A DNA stretch of 64,000 nt. It comes from Sclerotiophoma versabilis (taxonomy: Eukaryota; Ascomycota; Dothideomycetes; Pleosporales; Didymellaceae). Below the pieces are notes generated by a model. That model searched no databases and was not told the origin of the DNA. It saw nothing but the letters and a program-made list of their open reading frames with translations. The DNA lies in contig JAAROD010000033.1 of NCBI GenBank assembly GCA_012274445.1, forward strand, positions 1,922,001 through 1,986,000. The letters are read 5' to 3'. The stretch's first letter is position 1; each line of letters begins with the position of its first letter. Made by a program: the position numbers and the translations under genes. Positions 14,001-26,750 of this stretch are shown here, piece by piece.

Positions 14001-15510
14001 ACTACTACTAAGGTTCTAAACTAATAGTAAGTACGCTAGTTAGAAATACTTAGTTAGTATAAGTTTAAGATTCTATACACGCTAAGAAAGAAAAATAGTA
14101 GAGTAGACACCCTTAGCTAATACTATAACCTTATAGGTAAGAAGATAATTAATAAGTTTACTATTCTTAAAGTTAATAAAGATAAGTCTTTAGAACTAAC
14201 ACAGCAGCTTAATCTAGTAATATAAGTTTAGCAGAAATAATATATTCTAGAGTAAGTACTAGAGAAACTCTAAGAGAAAGTTATCTTAAGATATTATAAT
14301 AATGTGCTACACAGACACTCTAGTATTACTTATACTATAGAACTTACTAAATAGTATTATAAGTTTTCTAATATAAAAGATAAAGTTACTAAGTTTATTA
14401 GAAACTATATATAGTACTAATAAAATAAGTATAGTATATATACTAAGTATAGAGAGGTATAAGTAATAGAGCTACCTATAGTACTATAGATAAATATTAT
14501 AATAAATTTTATTATATAACTAGTACTCTCTAAGAACTCTATTATAGAATATACTTAAAACTTAATCTTTATTATAGTAGATTAATTTACTAAGTATACT
14601 AAAATAATACTATTTAGACATAGCTATACTATATAGTAGTTAGCTATAGTATTTATTAACTAGATTATTTACTACTATAGAATACCTAAGTTAATTATTA
14701 GTAATAGAGATAAGCTTTTTATATTAAACTATTAAACTATAATACTTACTATATTAAGTACTAAGAAAAAGCTATCTACTACCTATTATCTGCAGATAGA
14801 TAGATAGACAGAAAGAATAAATTAGACTATAGAAATATACCTATAGATATATAGTAACTAGAAATAAGATAACTAGGTTTTACTATTACCTATAGTATAG
14901 ATTATATATAATAATAAGTTATTAGAAGTAATAGGTATAATACTATTCTTTATAAACTATAGAAGATACCTAAATCTCTTTACGCAATTTCTTAATTACT
15001 CTATTTAAATAGAATTAGTAATAGCTTTAGTAGTTAGACTAAAGAAAGTATACTAGAAATTACTTAAAAAGATTTTATAAGCTTAAGAACCAGCTATTTT
15101 ATATATTAATTAGAAATAAAAAACAGTACCTTAGCTAAAGAATAGAGATAAGGTCTATCTTCTTATAAAAAATCTTAGAATATAAAGAGTAAGAAAAAAA
15201 TTAAATAAGTTTAAGGTTAGACTATTTTTTATTTCTAGATAAATTAGTATAGTTAACTATTACCTTAAGCTACCTAAGGATATAAAGATTTATCTAGTAT
15301 TCTATATTTTACTATTAGAACCTACTAACCTAAGAATACTAATCTAGAAAGACTTCTACTACTAAGCTAATAGTAAGAATAAGTAGAAAGTTAAAAAAGT
15401 AATAATATATTAGAAAACTAGGAAAGGTATTTAATACCTAGTTAAGTAGTTAGAATACCTAGAATTAGAGAATATATAAGAACCTCTAATATACCTTATA
15501 AACTACTACT
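11030..15510 (+). pseudogene. Element II gag-pol relic
   Basis: Ignoring stops, the plus strand shows a CCHC zinc-knuckle remnant (about 11038-11098, YYRYSK.GYYTKNY), then Ty3/gypsy pol. The reverse transcriptase is at about 12,900-13,420, with YIKENLIKKFI, NSKLKLCITY-like and VVYLNNILVYSK blocks, the last standing for YLDDILVYS. RNase H follows at about 13,780-14,110 (KFIVLEECYNIYNKELIAII, VYFTTTKVLN). Integrase is at about 14,260-14,860, with a VD.FTKY block and LSTTYYLQIDR.TERIN matching LSTAYHPQTDGQTERTN. A chromodomain remnant lies at about 15,380-15,500. Domain order RT-RH-IN-chromodomain defines a chromovirus. Stops replace Gln, Arg and Trp codons throughout. Confidence 0.82.
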
Positions 15511-15947
15511 AATTAGTATAGAGGTACTATAATTTATAATAGACTCTTTAATAAGCCTAAGAGTAACCTAGGTTATAAGAGAGGTATATATACCTATTAA
15601 TACTACTAAATAATCTATCTTCTTAGTAAGATCTAGTTCTCTTAATTTAGCTATTTTATTTACTATATATAGCGCCTTTTACTATGTATAATTCTTAGCT
15701 TATTTTAGAATCTTCTTATTTTATAATAACTAAGCAATAATAGTTACTTATATAGTTTTATCTTCTTTTACCTTCTTTTTATACTCTTTATAAGTATAAT
15801 CTAGTAACTTCTATAATATATTAATATAAGGCTTTCTAGCCTTAGTATACTTAGTAAATTTTAGATACTTTATAGTATTTAGTATAATATAGTACTCTTA
15901 GCCTTTAAAGAAATAGTAGTTATAGAGAACTTTAGCAGAAGTATTAG

Positions 15948-16134
15948 TATTAAGAGTTAAAGTAGCCTTCTAATAAGTATGCATTTATTATATACTATAG
16001 AAGTAGAAAAATAGAGAAGAAAGAAGAAATTACCTCTTCTTATATAAGATATAGTAAGATACTAAGCTATACTCTATAATTACGTGCGTAGGTTTAGTAC
16101 GTAGTCTTATTTACTTAGAGCTTAGCCTATTATA
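15948..16134 (-). repeat. Element III LTR (3' in element orientation)
   Basis: 187-bp direct repeat paired with 22470-22656 and preceded by the target duplication ATTAG (15943-15947). Confidence 0.88.
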
Positions 16135-18279
16135 ATACTTTTCTTCTTTACTTTAATATATTTACTTATATATAAAACTTAGAGTAATACTATAATAGTA
16201 AAACAGTTACCTATAAGCTACTATTCTTAAAATAAGATATAGTATCTAAATTAGGTAATCTAGGTTTTACTATAGAGCTGTAATCTTATTATGTGCGTAC
16301 TTCTTTACTTATACTTATATAGTACTAGCTAATTACTACCTGTTTATATATAGCTCTAGTACTAGTAGTAGTTCTAATTAGTTATATTACCTTATCTTAT
16401 AACTTAACTCGCAATTATTCTTCTATATAGTAACTGTTAGTCTATTAACTTTACCTTAAGACCTTTATAGTCTTAGTAGAGGTAGGTAGGTCTAAGTCTT
16501 CTATATAAACTAGATAGACCTCTTTTTAGAAGCCTTTCTCTTTCTTTACCTTATACTTAACTTATTAATTATTCTATAGGTTTTATATACTTTTCTAGAA
16601 GTCTTTCTCTTTAATAATCTTTTACTTCTATATATTATTATACCTACTTCTACTTATAGTATATAGGGTTCTAGTAGCTAGCTAGGTAGTAGCTTTAACT
16701 ACCTTTAAGGTTCTACTAGTAGCTCTGTAAACAGCACTTACTCTACTACCTTTAACTACCTTATTAATATTACTTACTAGCTTATTACTTATATAACTGC
16801 TAGAATCGTTATTCTAGCTAATATTAATATTTCTTAAGGTTCTACTAACTTTAACTAGTACTATACTATATAGTATATTATAGATAAGGCTATTACTAAT
16901 AAGCTCTACTAGGTTCTTGTGTTTACTTCTATACAGTACTCCTCTCTTTTATAGTCTTTTCCTTTACTAATATTCTATATAGATTAATATCTATTATATT
17001 ACTAACTACTTCTTCTACTCTTATAACTAGTCTCTATATAATACTGTTTTTAGTTCTAGAGTCTATAATTACTCTTCTATTATTACTTATATAACTGTTT
17101 ATATTTACTAGCTACTTACCTAGCACCTCTCCTACCTTAAGGCCTTTATTATTTACTCTTATAGTGCTGTTAACCTTACTAGTTATACTAATAACTACGC
17201 TGCTGCTATCTAAGGTAAGAAGATATTTATAGCTTTCCTTAGCTGTATATCTATTACTAGATAGTAGAATAGAGCTTATTCTAACTATATATAGAGTAAT
17301 AGTAGTACTTATTACTACTTTACTAACTTTTATATAGGTACTTCTTCTAAGTCTACTAATAGTACTTCTAGTGCCTTTAGTTATTCTAGTAAATAGGCTA
17401 TTACAGCCTCTGCAGAGAAGAGATACTTTATTTATTCTAAGTAGGCTCTTAGTAGTATATATAGTTCTTCTATATAGTTACTATTTATAATATAAGTAAG
17501 GTTCTTTCTCTAGTTTCCAGCTAGTCTTTTTATAAGTAGCTGTACATTTCTTATATAAGCTATCTAACTTCTATAGGCTTTAGTATTAATAATATTAGCT
17601 CTTAGCTTCTAAGTTAGAGCTTTATAGCCTGCCTACTTAACTTAGTATTATAGTTAATTATTCTATACGCGTTTGTTAATAATACCTTTAATAAGGTATT
17701 CTAGGTATTTATCTTAGTCTTTATCTTATATAATAACTATTTCTAGTACTTAATAATTATATTATAAGGGTAGTAGATTAGTTACAGCAGGTTATAGTAA
17801 ATTAATATAGTAGAACTTAGTTTACTATAGAATATTAAGTTTAACCTAGTAGAGGTCTTATACGCAGGCTGCTTAGAACTTTCTATTTTTCTAATCTAGC
17901 TTTTTACTAGGTCTATTAGTCTGAATATTTTTTAGGTTTAGCTAGACCTAGTCTCTAACTTAGTATTTAGGCACTAGTTGTCTTATATAGTTAGCCTAAG
18001 CTTTCTATTATTATTAGAAGTATATTATTACTAAAATTACCTAGTCTACTACTTAGCGTAAGGTCTATATAATTATTTTAGCCTACTTCTTTAGATCTAT
18101 TATATAAACTATTAGGTTGCCTTTAGTTAGGTTATCTAGTAGGTCTAGAGAGAATAGTATATTCTTAAACCTATATTAAAGAAAGAAGAGTAAGACTCTA
18201 GTTATTAAGTTTATATAGGTATTAAGTATTATTTCTAGTATTAGAGTAAGTATAGCCTAGTTGTCTTATACTTAGTTTA

Positions 18280-20480
18280 TATACATACGTGCTACTACTT
18301 TAATATTATAATTAGCTTTCTTAGTAAGTTTATTTATTTATATATAGAATATAGTAAAAAGGTTCTATTATATACCTAGAAGTTTATATACTCTTCTCTA
18401 GAGTTTACTAATAAACTAAGTACTTCTATCTAAGGTAATAGACTATAGAAGTCTATATAGTTAGTAAACTTCTTATATAAATACCTAAGTAATATTATCT
18501 ACTTTAATTTTTTCTAAGAAGATTAAGATTATACTCTTACTTAGTTAGTCTTTTACAGCTATAAGGTTTACATAACCTAAGAAAAGTAGAAGACTAGTAA
18601 TAAAATTAACTATAAGGTCTTACTATATACAGCTAGGCACTAGTAATAGTTATAGGTAACTATGTTTTCTATTTCTCTAAGGAGTACTTTACTAATAAAT
18701 ATTACAGTTCTATATAAAGTAATAGTTATCTTTACTTATCTCTAGCTAGTACTATATCCTAACTATTATATAGTAGGTTTCTTCTCTTCTAAGGTGTTCT
18801 ATCTAGACTATAAGATATACTTACTATATAATACCTATATAGATAGGTTTACTATTTAGTACCTAAGTTCTATTTCTCTACTAGAGTTTATTATTATCTA
18901 TTACTATACAGGTGCCTAAGAATACTACTATCTTTTTTATAATAGTATTTAGAGATCTTATACTATTCTTAATAGCTTATTATATAGCTAAGTATGTTTT
19001 ATTATCTTTTATAGCTTAGTTCTAGTAATAAGCTATTAAGTTATCTAGAGGTAGTAGCTAAGGTAAGGTGTCTAATAAGATAGTGTTTTCTATAGTAAGA
19101 GTAGGTATTTATATAGAAGCAGCGTAGGTAAGGTTCTATTAATAGAATAGTATAAGTATAACAAACTCTTTACTAGTAAGCTGCTTATTATCTTCTTCTT
19201 AGAGTATGTCTTAGTTTCTTCTTAATAGAGTGTCTGCTTATATATTCTCTTTTTCTAGTCTATAGTAGATCTTTATATTACTAAACTAGAATATAATTTA
19301 AGCTTATTATATATATCTTTTAGTAAGCTTTTATTTCTTAGTAAAGTACTTAAGATTCTTATAGTAAGTAATAACTTTAAACTCTTATATACTTTAGAGT
19401 TTAGCGTTCTATTTCTATAGGTAGAAGATTACTGCTAGAAGTTTCTTATTATAGATAGAGTAGTTTACTTTATAAGAGAGGAACTTTTATAAGAGAGTAG
19501 TACCTATAGTAAAGCTAGAGGAATTATATTTAACTATAGCCTTCTCTTCTAGGTCTAAGGTAGTAAGTACTTTATTTAATAGAAAGGCTTCCTTTAAGGC
19601 TAGAAAGGCTTACTCTTACTTCTTCTTCTATTAGAATAGTAAGTCTTTCTTTATAAGCTGTATAAGCAGCTTAGATAAGATAGTAAAGTTCTTAATAAAC
19701 TTTCTATAGAAATTAGTAAATTCTAAAAACTTTTATATACTCTTAATAGTAGTTAGAGCTTACTACTTCTTAATTACTTATACCTTTTTAGAATCTATAT
19801 AAAATTCTCTTTCTAGCTTCTAGAATAAAGCTAAGGTACTTTATATATTAGATATTAAATTTACACTTATTAAGTTCTAAGTATAGGCTAGCTTTCTATA
19901 GGTATTTAACTACTTATTATATATATTTATAATATTTCTATAAGAACTTCTTAGCAAAAATAAGGACATTATCTAAGTATATAGAGGTAAAGTTATCTAG
20001 GAAGTCTCTTAGGGCCTAGTTAATATACCTTCAAAAGGTACTTAGAGTATTTACTAATCTAAACAGTATTATAAGCTATTTATATAATTTAAATCTTATA
20101 TAGAAGGTAGTTATTTATTTCTATTTCTTAGATATTCTAATCTTATAGAAAGTAGTAGTAATATCTAGCTTTATATACTAGGTAGCTTATCTAATTAGGT
20201 TTAGAGTTTCTTTAATTAGTAGGAGAGAGTATTAATTCTTCTTTATAAGAGTATTAAGCGCTCTATAGTCTATATAAAAGTAAAGTCTACTTTCTAGTTT
20301 TTATATAAATAGTACTAGTAAGGCTACTAGTAAGTTACTAGCTCTATTAAACCTCTTTTTAAGCAGGTCTAGTAGCGTATAGCATAAGATAAGAAGCTTA
20401 TCTCTAGACATTGTATAGGGTAGGCTGTATAGTACTTCTAGAGTCTTTTTATCTACTTTATTTAGCTTAATTATATGATT
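18280..20480 (-). pseudogene. Element III pol relic (RT, RNase H, integrase)
   Basis: On the minus strand, reverse transcriptase remnants span about 19,930-20,480: a KLDITTTFYKIRI block, an LFRLVNTLSTF block, then YINQALRDFLDNF and YLDNVLIFAKK, the last standing for YLDDVLIFS. RNase H remnants lie at about 19,230-19,700 (KNLKYFTKK, then YRLEKENI.ADTLLRR matching YRPGKENGRADALSRR). The integrase core is at about 18,280-18,600 (KIKVDNIT.VFI.EVY, then SITLDRST.FISK matching SDRGTQFVSK). Every block carries stops. The gag region should lie at about 20,500-22,450 but I could not delimit it. Confidence 0.75.
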
Positions 20481-22469
20481 AACCTTTAGGCCTCTGTGTA
20501 GTAGTAGCTTATTTCCTTCTTCTAGAATAAATAGCTAAATATATAAATATAGATATATAGAGAGTATAGCTTATACTTCTTCTTTTATTATTTAGGTTTT
20601 AGGTTTTAAAGCCTTCTAGATATCTTATATACTAGTAGTAAAGACTTAAACTCTAGAGTCTTCCTTATAGCTCTTCTATATATAGTACTAGAAGGCTACT
20701 ACTAATATAGAGTAGTAGTCTAGAAAGGTAAGCACTTTAGTGCTTTATATAGTAACTTTATATTACTTTATCTATAGTAATCTTCTCTAGAAGTTAATAA
20801 CTCTCCTAATATTCTCTAGCTAGGTCTTCTCTAAGATTATATTATACTTATATATTAATAGGCTAATATAAGCTGCTACTTATAGCTATTATACGCCTCT
20901 AATATTAAGAGTAAATTCTATAATCTTAGAAATCTTACTTATCTAGTTATTTACTCCTTCTATCTTAATAGAAGTAATTAGTATATATAGTAGGTTTATT
21001 CTTTATATAAACTATTTATTTACTAAGTAATAGGTATAGTAACTATTATTAATTATAGTAGTAGCTTATATAGTTAAGTTAATAATTATATAAATTATTA
21101 TAGGTTTTATTATAGCTAGTTAATAGAGCAAAGAATATATAGTTTATATAGGCTTTAGAACTTATTAAAGAGGCTCTAGCGTATAACTTTTAGCTAGGGC
21201 TAATCTTTTCTCTTATCTTTAGAGGAAGATATCTCTTTAGTAGGTTAGGTAGAAGTAACTCTAGAAGTTCTAGTAGTTACTTTCTACTTATCTATATAAG
21301 AAGGTAAGCTAAAAGGTACTTTCTTTTTATAATTCTATACTATATAGTTTTTATTACTATACTTTAGGCAGGCACCTGTTACTCTTCTTTCTTAAAGTTC
21401 TTCTTTTATTCTCTAGTACTCTTTCTTCTTTATACAGAGCTAGTAAGCACCTACTATAGGCTGCTAGTCTATTTTATTACTATTTCTTTATTAAGGTTTC
21501 TAGAAGGTTAAGTTGTATATCTAGGTAGAGTAGCTATTACCTATAATTCTATCTATAGCCTTAAGGTTTTTCTAGGTTATTCTAGTATGCTGTATAAACT
21601 ATTTATACGTCTTAAGTCTAGGTAGTTAATATCTAGCTTAAGCTCTTAATAGCTTACTGTTTTAACTGTTCTTAAAATAGTTAATCTTCTAAGTATAGCT
21701 TGCTCTGTCTAAGGCTGCCTCTTACAGCTTTAAGTTAAACTTCTAGATATAGATTTAAGTTGTTTTTACCTTGTTTTATTATATAGAGGTACTTAAGAGC
21801 TTTCTTCTAGGCAGTAGGGTCCTTAAAGAACCTGTTAAGGTATCTCTAGGCCTTCTTAAGCATTAGCAGGGTAGTGCTGTTTATAAGGCTTATTATTATT
21901 AGAGATAGAGTATTAAATGCTAGACTAGTTGTATAAGTAATTACGTAGTTAACTTAGTTCTTCTTAGTAGAGTACGCTAGCTAGTCCTTATATAGCTAAG
22001 CCTATACCTTTATCTTCTATTAAAGATATTATTTATATAATTCTTTATTAAATACTTCTATATTAGGAAGCCTAGGCTTTTTAGCCTGTTAGATAGTATA
22101 ATCTTAGTAGTTACTTAAAGAGGTAGGACTAGAGGAAAAGTTTTATCTACTTCTTTTTAAGGTTTCTAAATAAGTATTATTACTTAGTATCTCTCTAAGT
22201 TTATTTATTTAGAATTATAGCTGCTTATATAGTTATCTCTCTTACTTACTTACTAGTTTATCTAGGTTAGCTTTTAGAGATTATATTAATACTATTAGAT
22301 TATCTGCTAATAGGTTATATAATAGGTCTTACTATTACTTATATAGATACTATAATTATATTTACTATTTATATATTAGCTAGCTGCTAGGCAGCTGCTA
22401 GTTATAACGGCTATCTTCTTCTATTATTATATGCTTAGGGGGTTTAGTTAGTTTTAATCTTTCTACTTA

Positions 22470-22656
22470 TATTAAGAGTTAAAGTAGCCTTCTAATAAGT
22501 ATGCATTTGTTCTATACTATAGAAGTAGAAAGATAGAGAAGAAAGAAGGAAATACCTCTTCTTATATAAGATATAGTAAGATACTAAGCTATACTCTATA
22601 ATTACGTACGTAGGTTTAGTATATAGTCTTATATACTTAGAGCTTAGCCTATTATA
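22470..22656 (-). repeat. Element III LTR (5' in element orientation)
   Basis: 187-bp partner of 15948-16134, followed by the target duplication ATTAG (22657-22661). The two repeats differ at only a few positions. Confidence 0.88.
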
Positions 22657-22812
22657 ATTAGCTTAATAAATTTCTAGACTAAGTTAAAGGTAATAGGTAT
22701 AAGAAGATATCTTAATATACTAGTTACTAGATATAGGGATAAGCTTAGTTTTATATAAGCCTAAATTCTAGTTATATAGTTTAAGAATAAACCTAAAGAA
22801 GAAGAAGAATAG

Positions 22813-23309
22813 TGTTATAATTCTATATAGATAAAGTAGTATAGTAATTAAGTAGCTAACTAGAGCTCTTACCTAAGAGCTAGGGCAGAGCTAGAAAGAA
22901 TCTCTCTTTATATAGTTATATAACATACTTATTAGTAAGTATAATATATATAACCTACTTATTAGTAAGTATTATATATTATTACTTATTAGTAAGTAAT
23001 ACTATGTATTTTATTAGCCTAACTCTAGTTACTTATTAATAAGTATTATCTTCTAGTAAGTATATAGTTAGTAGGAATATAACTCTTGTAGTGTGTATTT
23101 AACTTAGTTAATTAAGTTTATTTTTAGAATCTTAACTCTAACTCTTAAGCTAGATAGTCTACTCTATACTACTTTTTATTACTCTCTATTATTATAGTAT
23201 TTTACTAGGTAATAACTCTAACTCTTATAGACTTTCCTGTACTAGTACTTTTTTCTAAGAACTAATATAAATAGTACTAATAAGCCTTACTTAAAGTATA
23301 ATATTAATA
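22813..23309 (+). repeat. Element II 3' LTR
   Basis: About 497-bp LTR starting TGTTATAATTC, so the left end keeps its TG. It is preceded by the polypurine tract and followed by the target duplication ATATC at 23310-23314. Confidence 0.88.
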
Positions 23310-23361
23310 ATATCTTTCTACTTACTTCTTATTATAATACTTATTTATTATATATAATATA

Positions 23362-25200
23362 AAGTACTACTAAGCTAGCAACACTACTAAGCTAGTAAAT
23401 TTTCTTTAGTATTACTAATACTATAAATAAGATAAGTAACTAGTTACTACTCTCTATAGAACCTGCGTATAACGCACTTATATTAGATATAGAATCTTCT
23501 TCTATATCTTTCTAGTATATATAAGTGTTATACTTAGTCTTTCTATAGTTACTATAGTACTATTAACCTAGCTAGGCTCTTTTTTAACTACTACTACTAT
23601 ATACTTTTTTTAATACTATATAAGCTGCAGGTGCGCCTCTAGCTACTAATAATACTACTTTACTATACTCTATTATACCTCTATACTAGATTTACCTTCT
23701 TTTTTAAGTCTTATACTTAGTTATCTCTACTAATTACTTTTTAAGCTTCTATATATAAGCTTTAATAAGCATATTTTTATATAGTATCTCTTTAGCTTCT
23801 TTAATAGGCTTTAAGAATCTCTTCTAAGTAGATATTAGTAACTATATAAAGTACTTTCTTATAAGCTTTAATTACAACCTAAATTTATACGTATTACTAG
23901 GGGTTTTAGACTACTATAGTGTTTTTAGTAGAGGTACTAGTAGAGAGGTATAAAATTATACTTTAAGCTAATTAAGGACTGCCTGCGCGTTAATAGGGAC
24001 TATCCCTAATACCTTAAAGGCCTTTTTATAGTTCTTATACGTAAATATATTAAGAAATAAGTTTCTAAAAGCTAGAAGAAAGCCTTCTTTATTAATATAG
24101 AAGACGTGTTAGGATACTAAGGCTTATATATATTAGAAGTACTTTAGTTTTAATAGTAAGAAACATACTATATTAAGCAGCTAAAGTATATATAATAAGT
24201 AAGGAGGTATACAGAGAGTAAGGATTCTATTCTCCTAGTAGTAGTCCTTAAAACCCTAGTTAAGGTAGCTCTTATAGTTATCTAAGATAAGTAGCCTATA
24301 TAACCTCTTCTAACACGCTCTTATATACGTGTAAAAATACTTTAACTATTTAAGACTAAGTACGTTGTTTATCTATCTATTCTTAGAGATAGAGAGCTTC
24401 TAGTTATATAGAATATTAGTCTTCTTATACTAGGTAGAGATATAGACATACTCTTTATAGATAATAAAAGGTAGAGTTATATACCTAGTAGTGCAGATAC
24501 TCTAGATAACTATAACCTACTCCTAATTACCTAGCTTAATAAGGTTTAGCCTTATATACCTTTCTAAGCCTATAATAACCTTTATTAAGCTAATAATACT
24601 TTTCTAGAAGCTAGTTTTATTAAAGTTATAGATATTATTATCTAGGACTCTATACTTATCTTTTATTTCTTATATAAGCTTAAACTATGCCTTAATAATC
24701 TCTTAATCTTCCTATAGAGATTTCTAATAGTTCTTTACTTAATTAAAAGCTATCTTAAGCTACTCTATACGTAATATAAATTACTTAGCCTAGTTCTTAC
24801 TAATAGGTGTTCTACTACGTATACCTAATAGTTTATCTATAATATCTACTACCTTATAAAGCTAAGAGGGAAACCTATATTAATTAAGGTTAAGAATATA
24901 TTATATAATTATTTACTCTTCTAATATAGTAAGTTTCTAGCTATTAGGCGTAGCAGACAGCTAGAAGGTAATTCTATTCTACTAATTAGAGAGCTATTAA
25001 TATAGGATGTTATATACTAGAGTAGTACGATATATACTTTTAAATTAACCTAATTTATACGCCTAGAGTATAAGGTCTATTCTGCCTTCTTAATAGAGTA
25101 AGTAAGCTTTATATTATTAAGATATTATTATTTATAGGTAGTGTTAGTAATACTAAGAAAAGGTTACTAGCTTAGTAGTATTACTAGCTTAGTAGTACTT
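23362..25200 (-). mobile_element. pogo/Fot1-like DNA transposon relic P1
   Basis: Terminal inverted repeats of about 60 bp (to about 23422 on the left, from about 25140 on the right) flanked by TA at 23360-23361 and 25201-25202, the Tc1/mariner-type target duplication. Each terminus contains the 13-mer ACTACTAAGCTAG twice. The minus strand, ignoring stops, reads as a pogo/Fot1-type DDE transposase: YNFNKTSF for the first-Asp motif YNFDETGF, then a ..LPFIIYK block, and near the middle a region matching LDGHGSH...TYYIYF for the second-Asp segment. Length (1.84 kb) is normal for this family. The element is riddled with RIP-type stops. Confidence 0.82.
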
Positions 25201-25202
25201 TA

Positions 25203-26748
25203 TATTATATTTTTTCTCTATAGTAATATAAAGGTAGTAGTTTAATCTATATAAAAACTTGATTCTTTATAACTATAAAGATATATTTTATATACTTCTT
25301 CTTAGAGATATTTTCTTTATAGAATATTAAAAAAAGATATAACTTTAAAAGCTAGTTTTCTATTTTCTTTTAAGTACTATTAAACGTCTTAGGCTTAGCT
25401 ACTAGGTATATATTTATAGATATAGAGGCTATAGCTTCTCTATTTATATTAAAGTTGTTATTAATATAGTAATATAATAAGTTAAAGTTACTAAATATAG
25501 TATAGATTTCTAAGGTAGTACTTATCTTTAGAGATATTTAAAGTATTAAAGTTATACTTTTAGGTAAAGCTTATAAGTACTATTTCTATTAGTTCTTAAA
25601 GATAAGTATAGGTTTAAATAGTCTATAGAGCTAGAAATATTACCTAGTAAAATACTAATATAATAGAGAGAAATTATATATAGTATAGAGTAAACTATTT
25701 AGCTTTAGTATAAGATTAAGATTATAATAATAAACTTAATTAATAGTATAGTTTATAAGTAAGTACTCTAGCCTAAGTAAGTAGTTTAACCTTATAAAAT
25801 AGAGCCTATACTAAACTTAAACTTATATTATAATAAAGCTTATAGAACTATACTTAGGTTATAAATAGTATTTAATTAGTACTATCTAATCTATATCTAG
25901 AATATTAATTATAACATAGTTTATAAGTAAGCAGTCTAACCTAAGTAAGTAGTTCTCTACTAAAGTTAGCCTTTTACTTAACTTCTTCTAAAATACTAAT
26001 ATAATCTACTATAAATTCTAAGAGACAGAAATACTATTTAGATTCTTTAATATTAGATAGATCTATAATTTCTACTATATAGGTATAAGTATTATAGCTA
26101 GTCTTACTATAATACCTATAGTGCCTCTGTATACACACCCTCTTTATAAGCTCTCTACTCTCTTTCTACCTACTACTCTTCTTTTAAGCTATTAAATTAG
26201 CTATCTTCTCTACTATAAGTGTTTTAGCTGTCTAAATATACTTCTTCTTCTAACCTTTTATCTCTATTACTACCTCTACTACCTTTTAAAGCTCTACTAT
26301 TTCCTATTATATTAATATAGTTTTATACTCTATTAAGGTAACCTCTCTATTAAGCTACTTAACTACTCTAAGAAGTAGAGAAGGTAGAGAATCTCTATAC
26401 AGTTGTAGCTGCTTATAAAGAAAGATTAATTAAGCCTCTATCTTATAAAGGTTACTTAGTATTTTAGACTTCTAGAGAATCTCTTCTAGCTTTAGTAGAA
26501 TTAGTATGTAAAAGACTATATTAAGCTTTAATATTATAGCTTCTAGGTTATATAGAACTAGCCTAGTACCTCTAAAGCTTATATAGATATTCTTCTTTAT
26601 AATTACCTTCTTAAAAGCTACTTTAAAGGCTAGTAGAAAGGCCTTCTTCTTAATCTACTTAGTACTATAGTATACTAAGCTACTATTCTTATTACTATAT
26701 ACCTGCTTTAGAGGTAAAAAATAACCTATATTAAGTAGCTATAGTAAG
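25203..26748. other. RIP-degraded mosaic between P1 and P2
   Basis: No complete element. It holds a reversed fragment of the Element II LTR (25544-25735) and, at about 25832-25912, a copy of the terminal sequence of the long-inverted-repeat element found at 30761 (shared core TTTAATTAGTACTATCTAA). A related sentence of about 40 bp recurs within the stretch at about 25745-25790 and 25920-25965. The rest is unassigned. Confidence 0.55.
25544..25735 (-). repeat. Truncated reversed fragment of the Element II LTR
   Basis: Reverse complement of the 3' part of the LTR at 33878-34376. It starts at the LTR end (TATTAAAGTTATAC for TGTTGAAGTTGTAC) and stops near AACTTAATTAA. It lacks the U3 part and has no target duplication. 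Confidence 0.7.
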
Positions 26749-26750
26749 TA

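Larger units (their letters stand above)
15948..22656 (-). mobile_element. Element III: gypsy-type relic nested in Element II
   Basis: Two 187-bp direct repeats (15948-16134 and 22470-22656) beginning TATTAAGAG and ending CCTATTATA are flanked by identical target duplications, ATTAG (15943-15947 and 22657-22661). A pyrimidine tract just inside the left LTR (CTTTTCTTCTTT, about 16138-16149) is the minus-strand polypurine tract. Minus-strand translation gives Ty3/gypsy pol blocks. Because it splits Element II between chromodomain and 3' LTR with an intact target duplication, it inserted after Element II. Confidence 0.88.
9602..23309 (+). mobile_element. Element II: RIP-inactivated chromovirus relic with a nested retroelement
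   Basis: The LTRs 9602-10099 and 22813-23309 (about 498 bp) are flanked by identical target duplications, ATATC at 9597-9601 and 23310-23314. A polypurine tract (AAAGAAGAAGAAGAATAG, about 22794-22812) abuts the right LTR. Plus-strand gag and pol relics run from about 11,030 to 15,510, ending in a chromodomain. The region from 15,540 to the right LTR is interrupted by Element III (15948-22656). Without that insert the element would be about 7.0 kb, a normal chromovirus size. Its LTR family also occurs as the solo LTR at 3883-4380, the weakly mutated copy at 33878-34376, and reversed fragments at 25544-25735 and 31327-31592. Confidence 0.88.
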
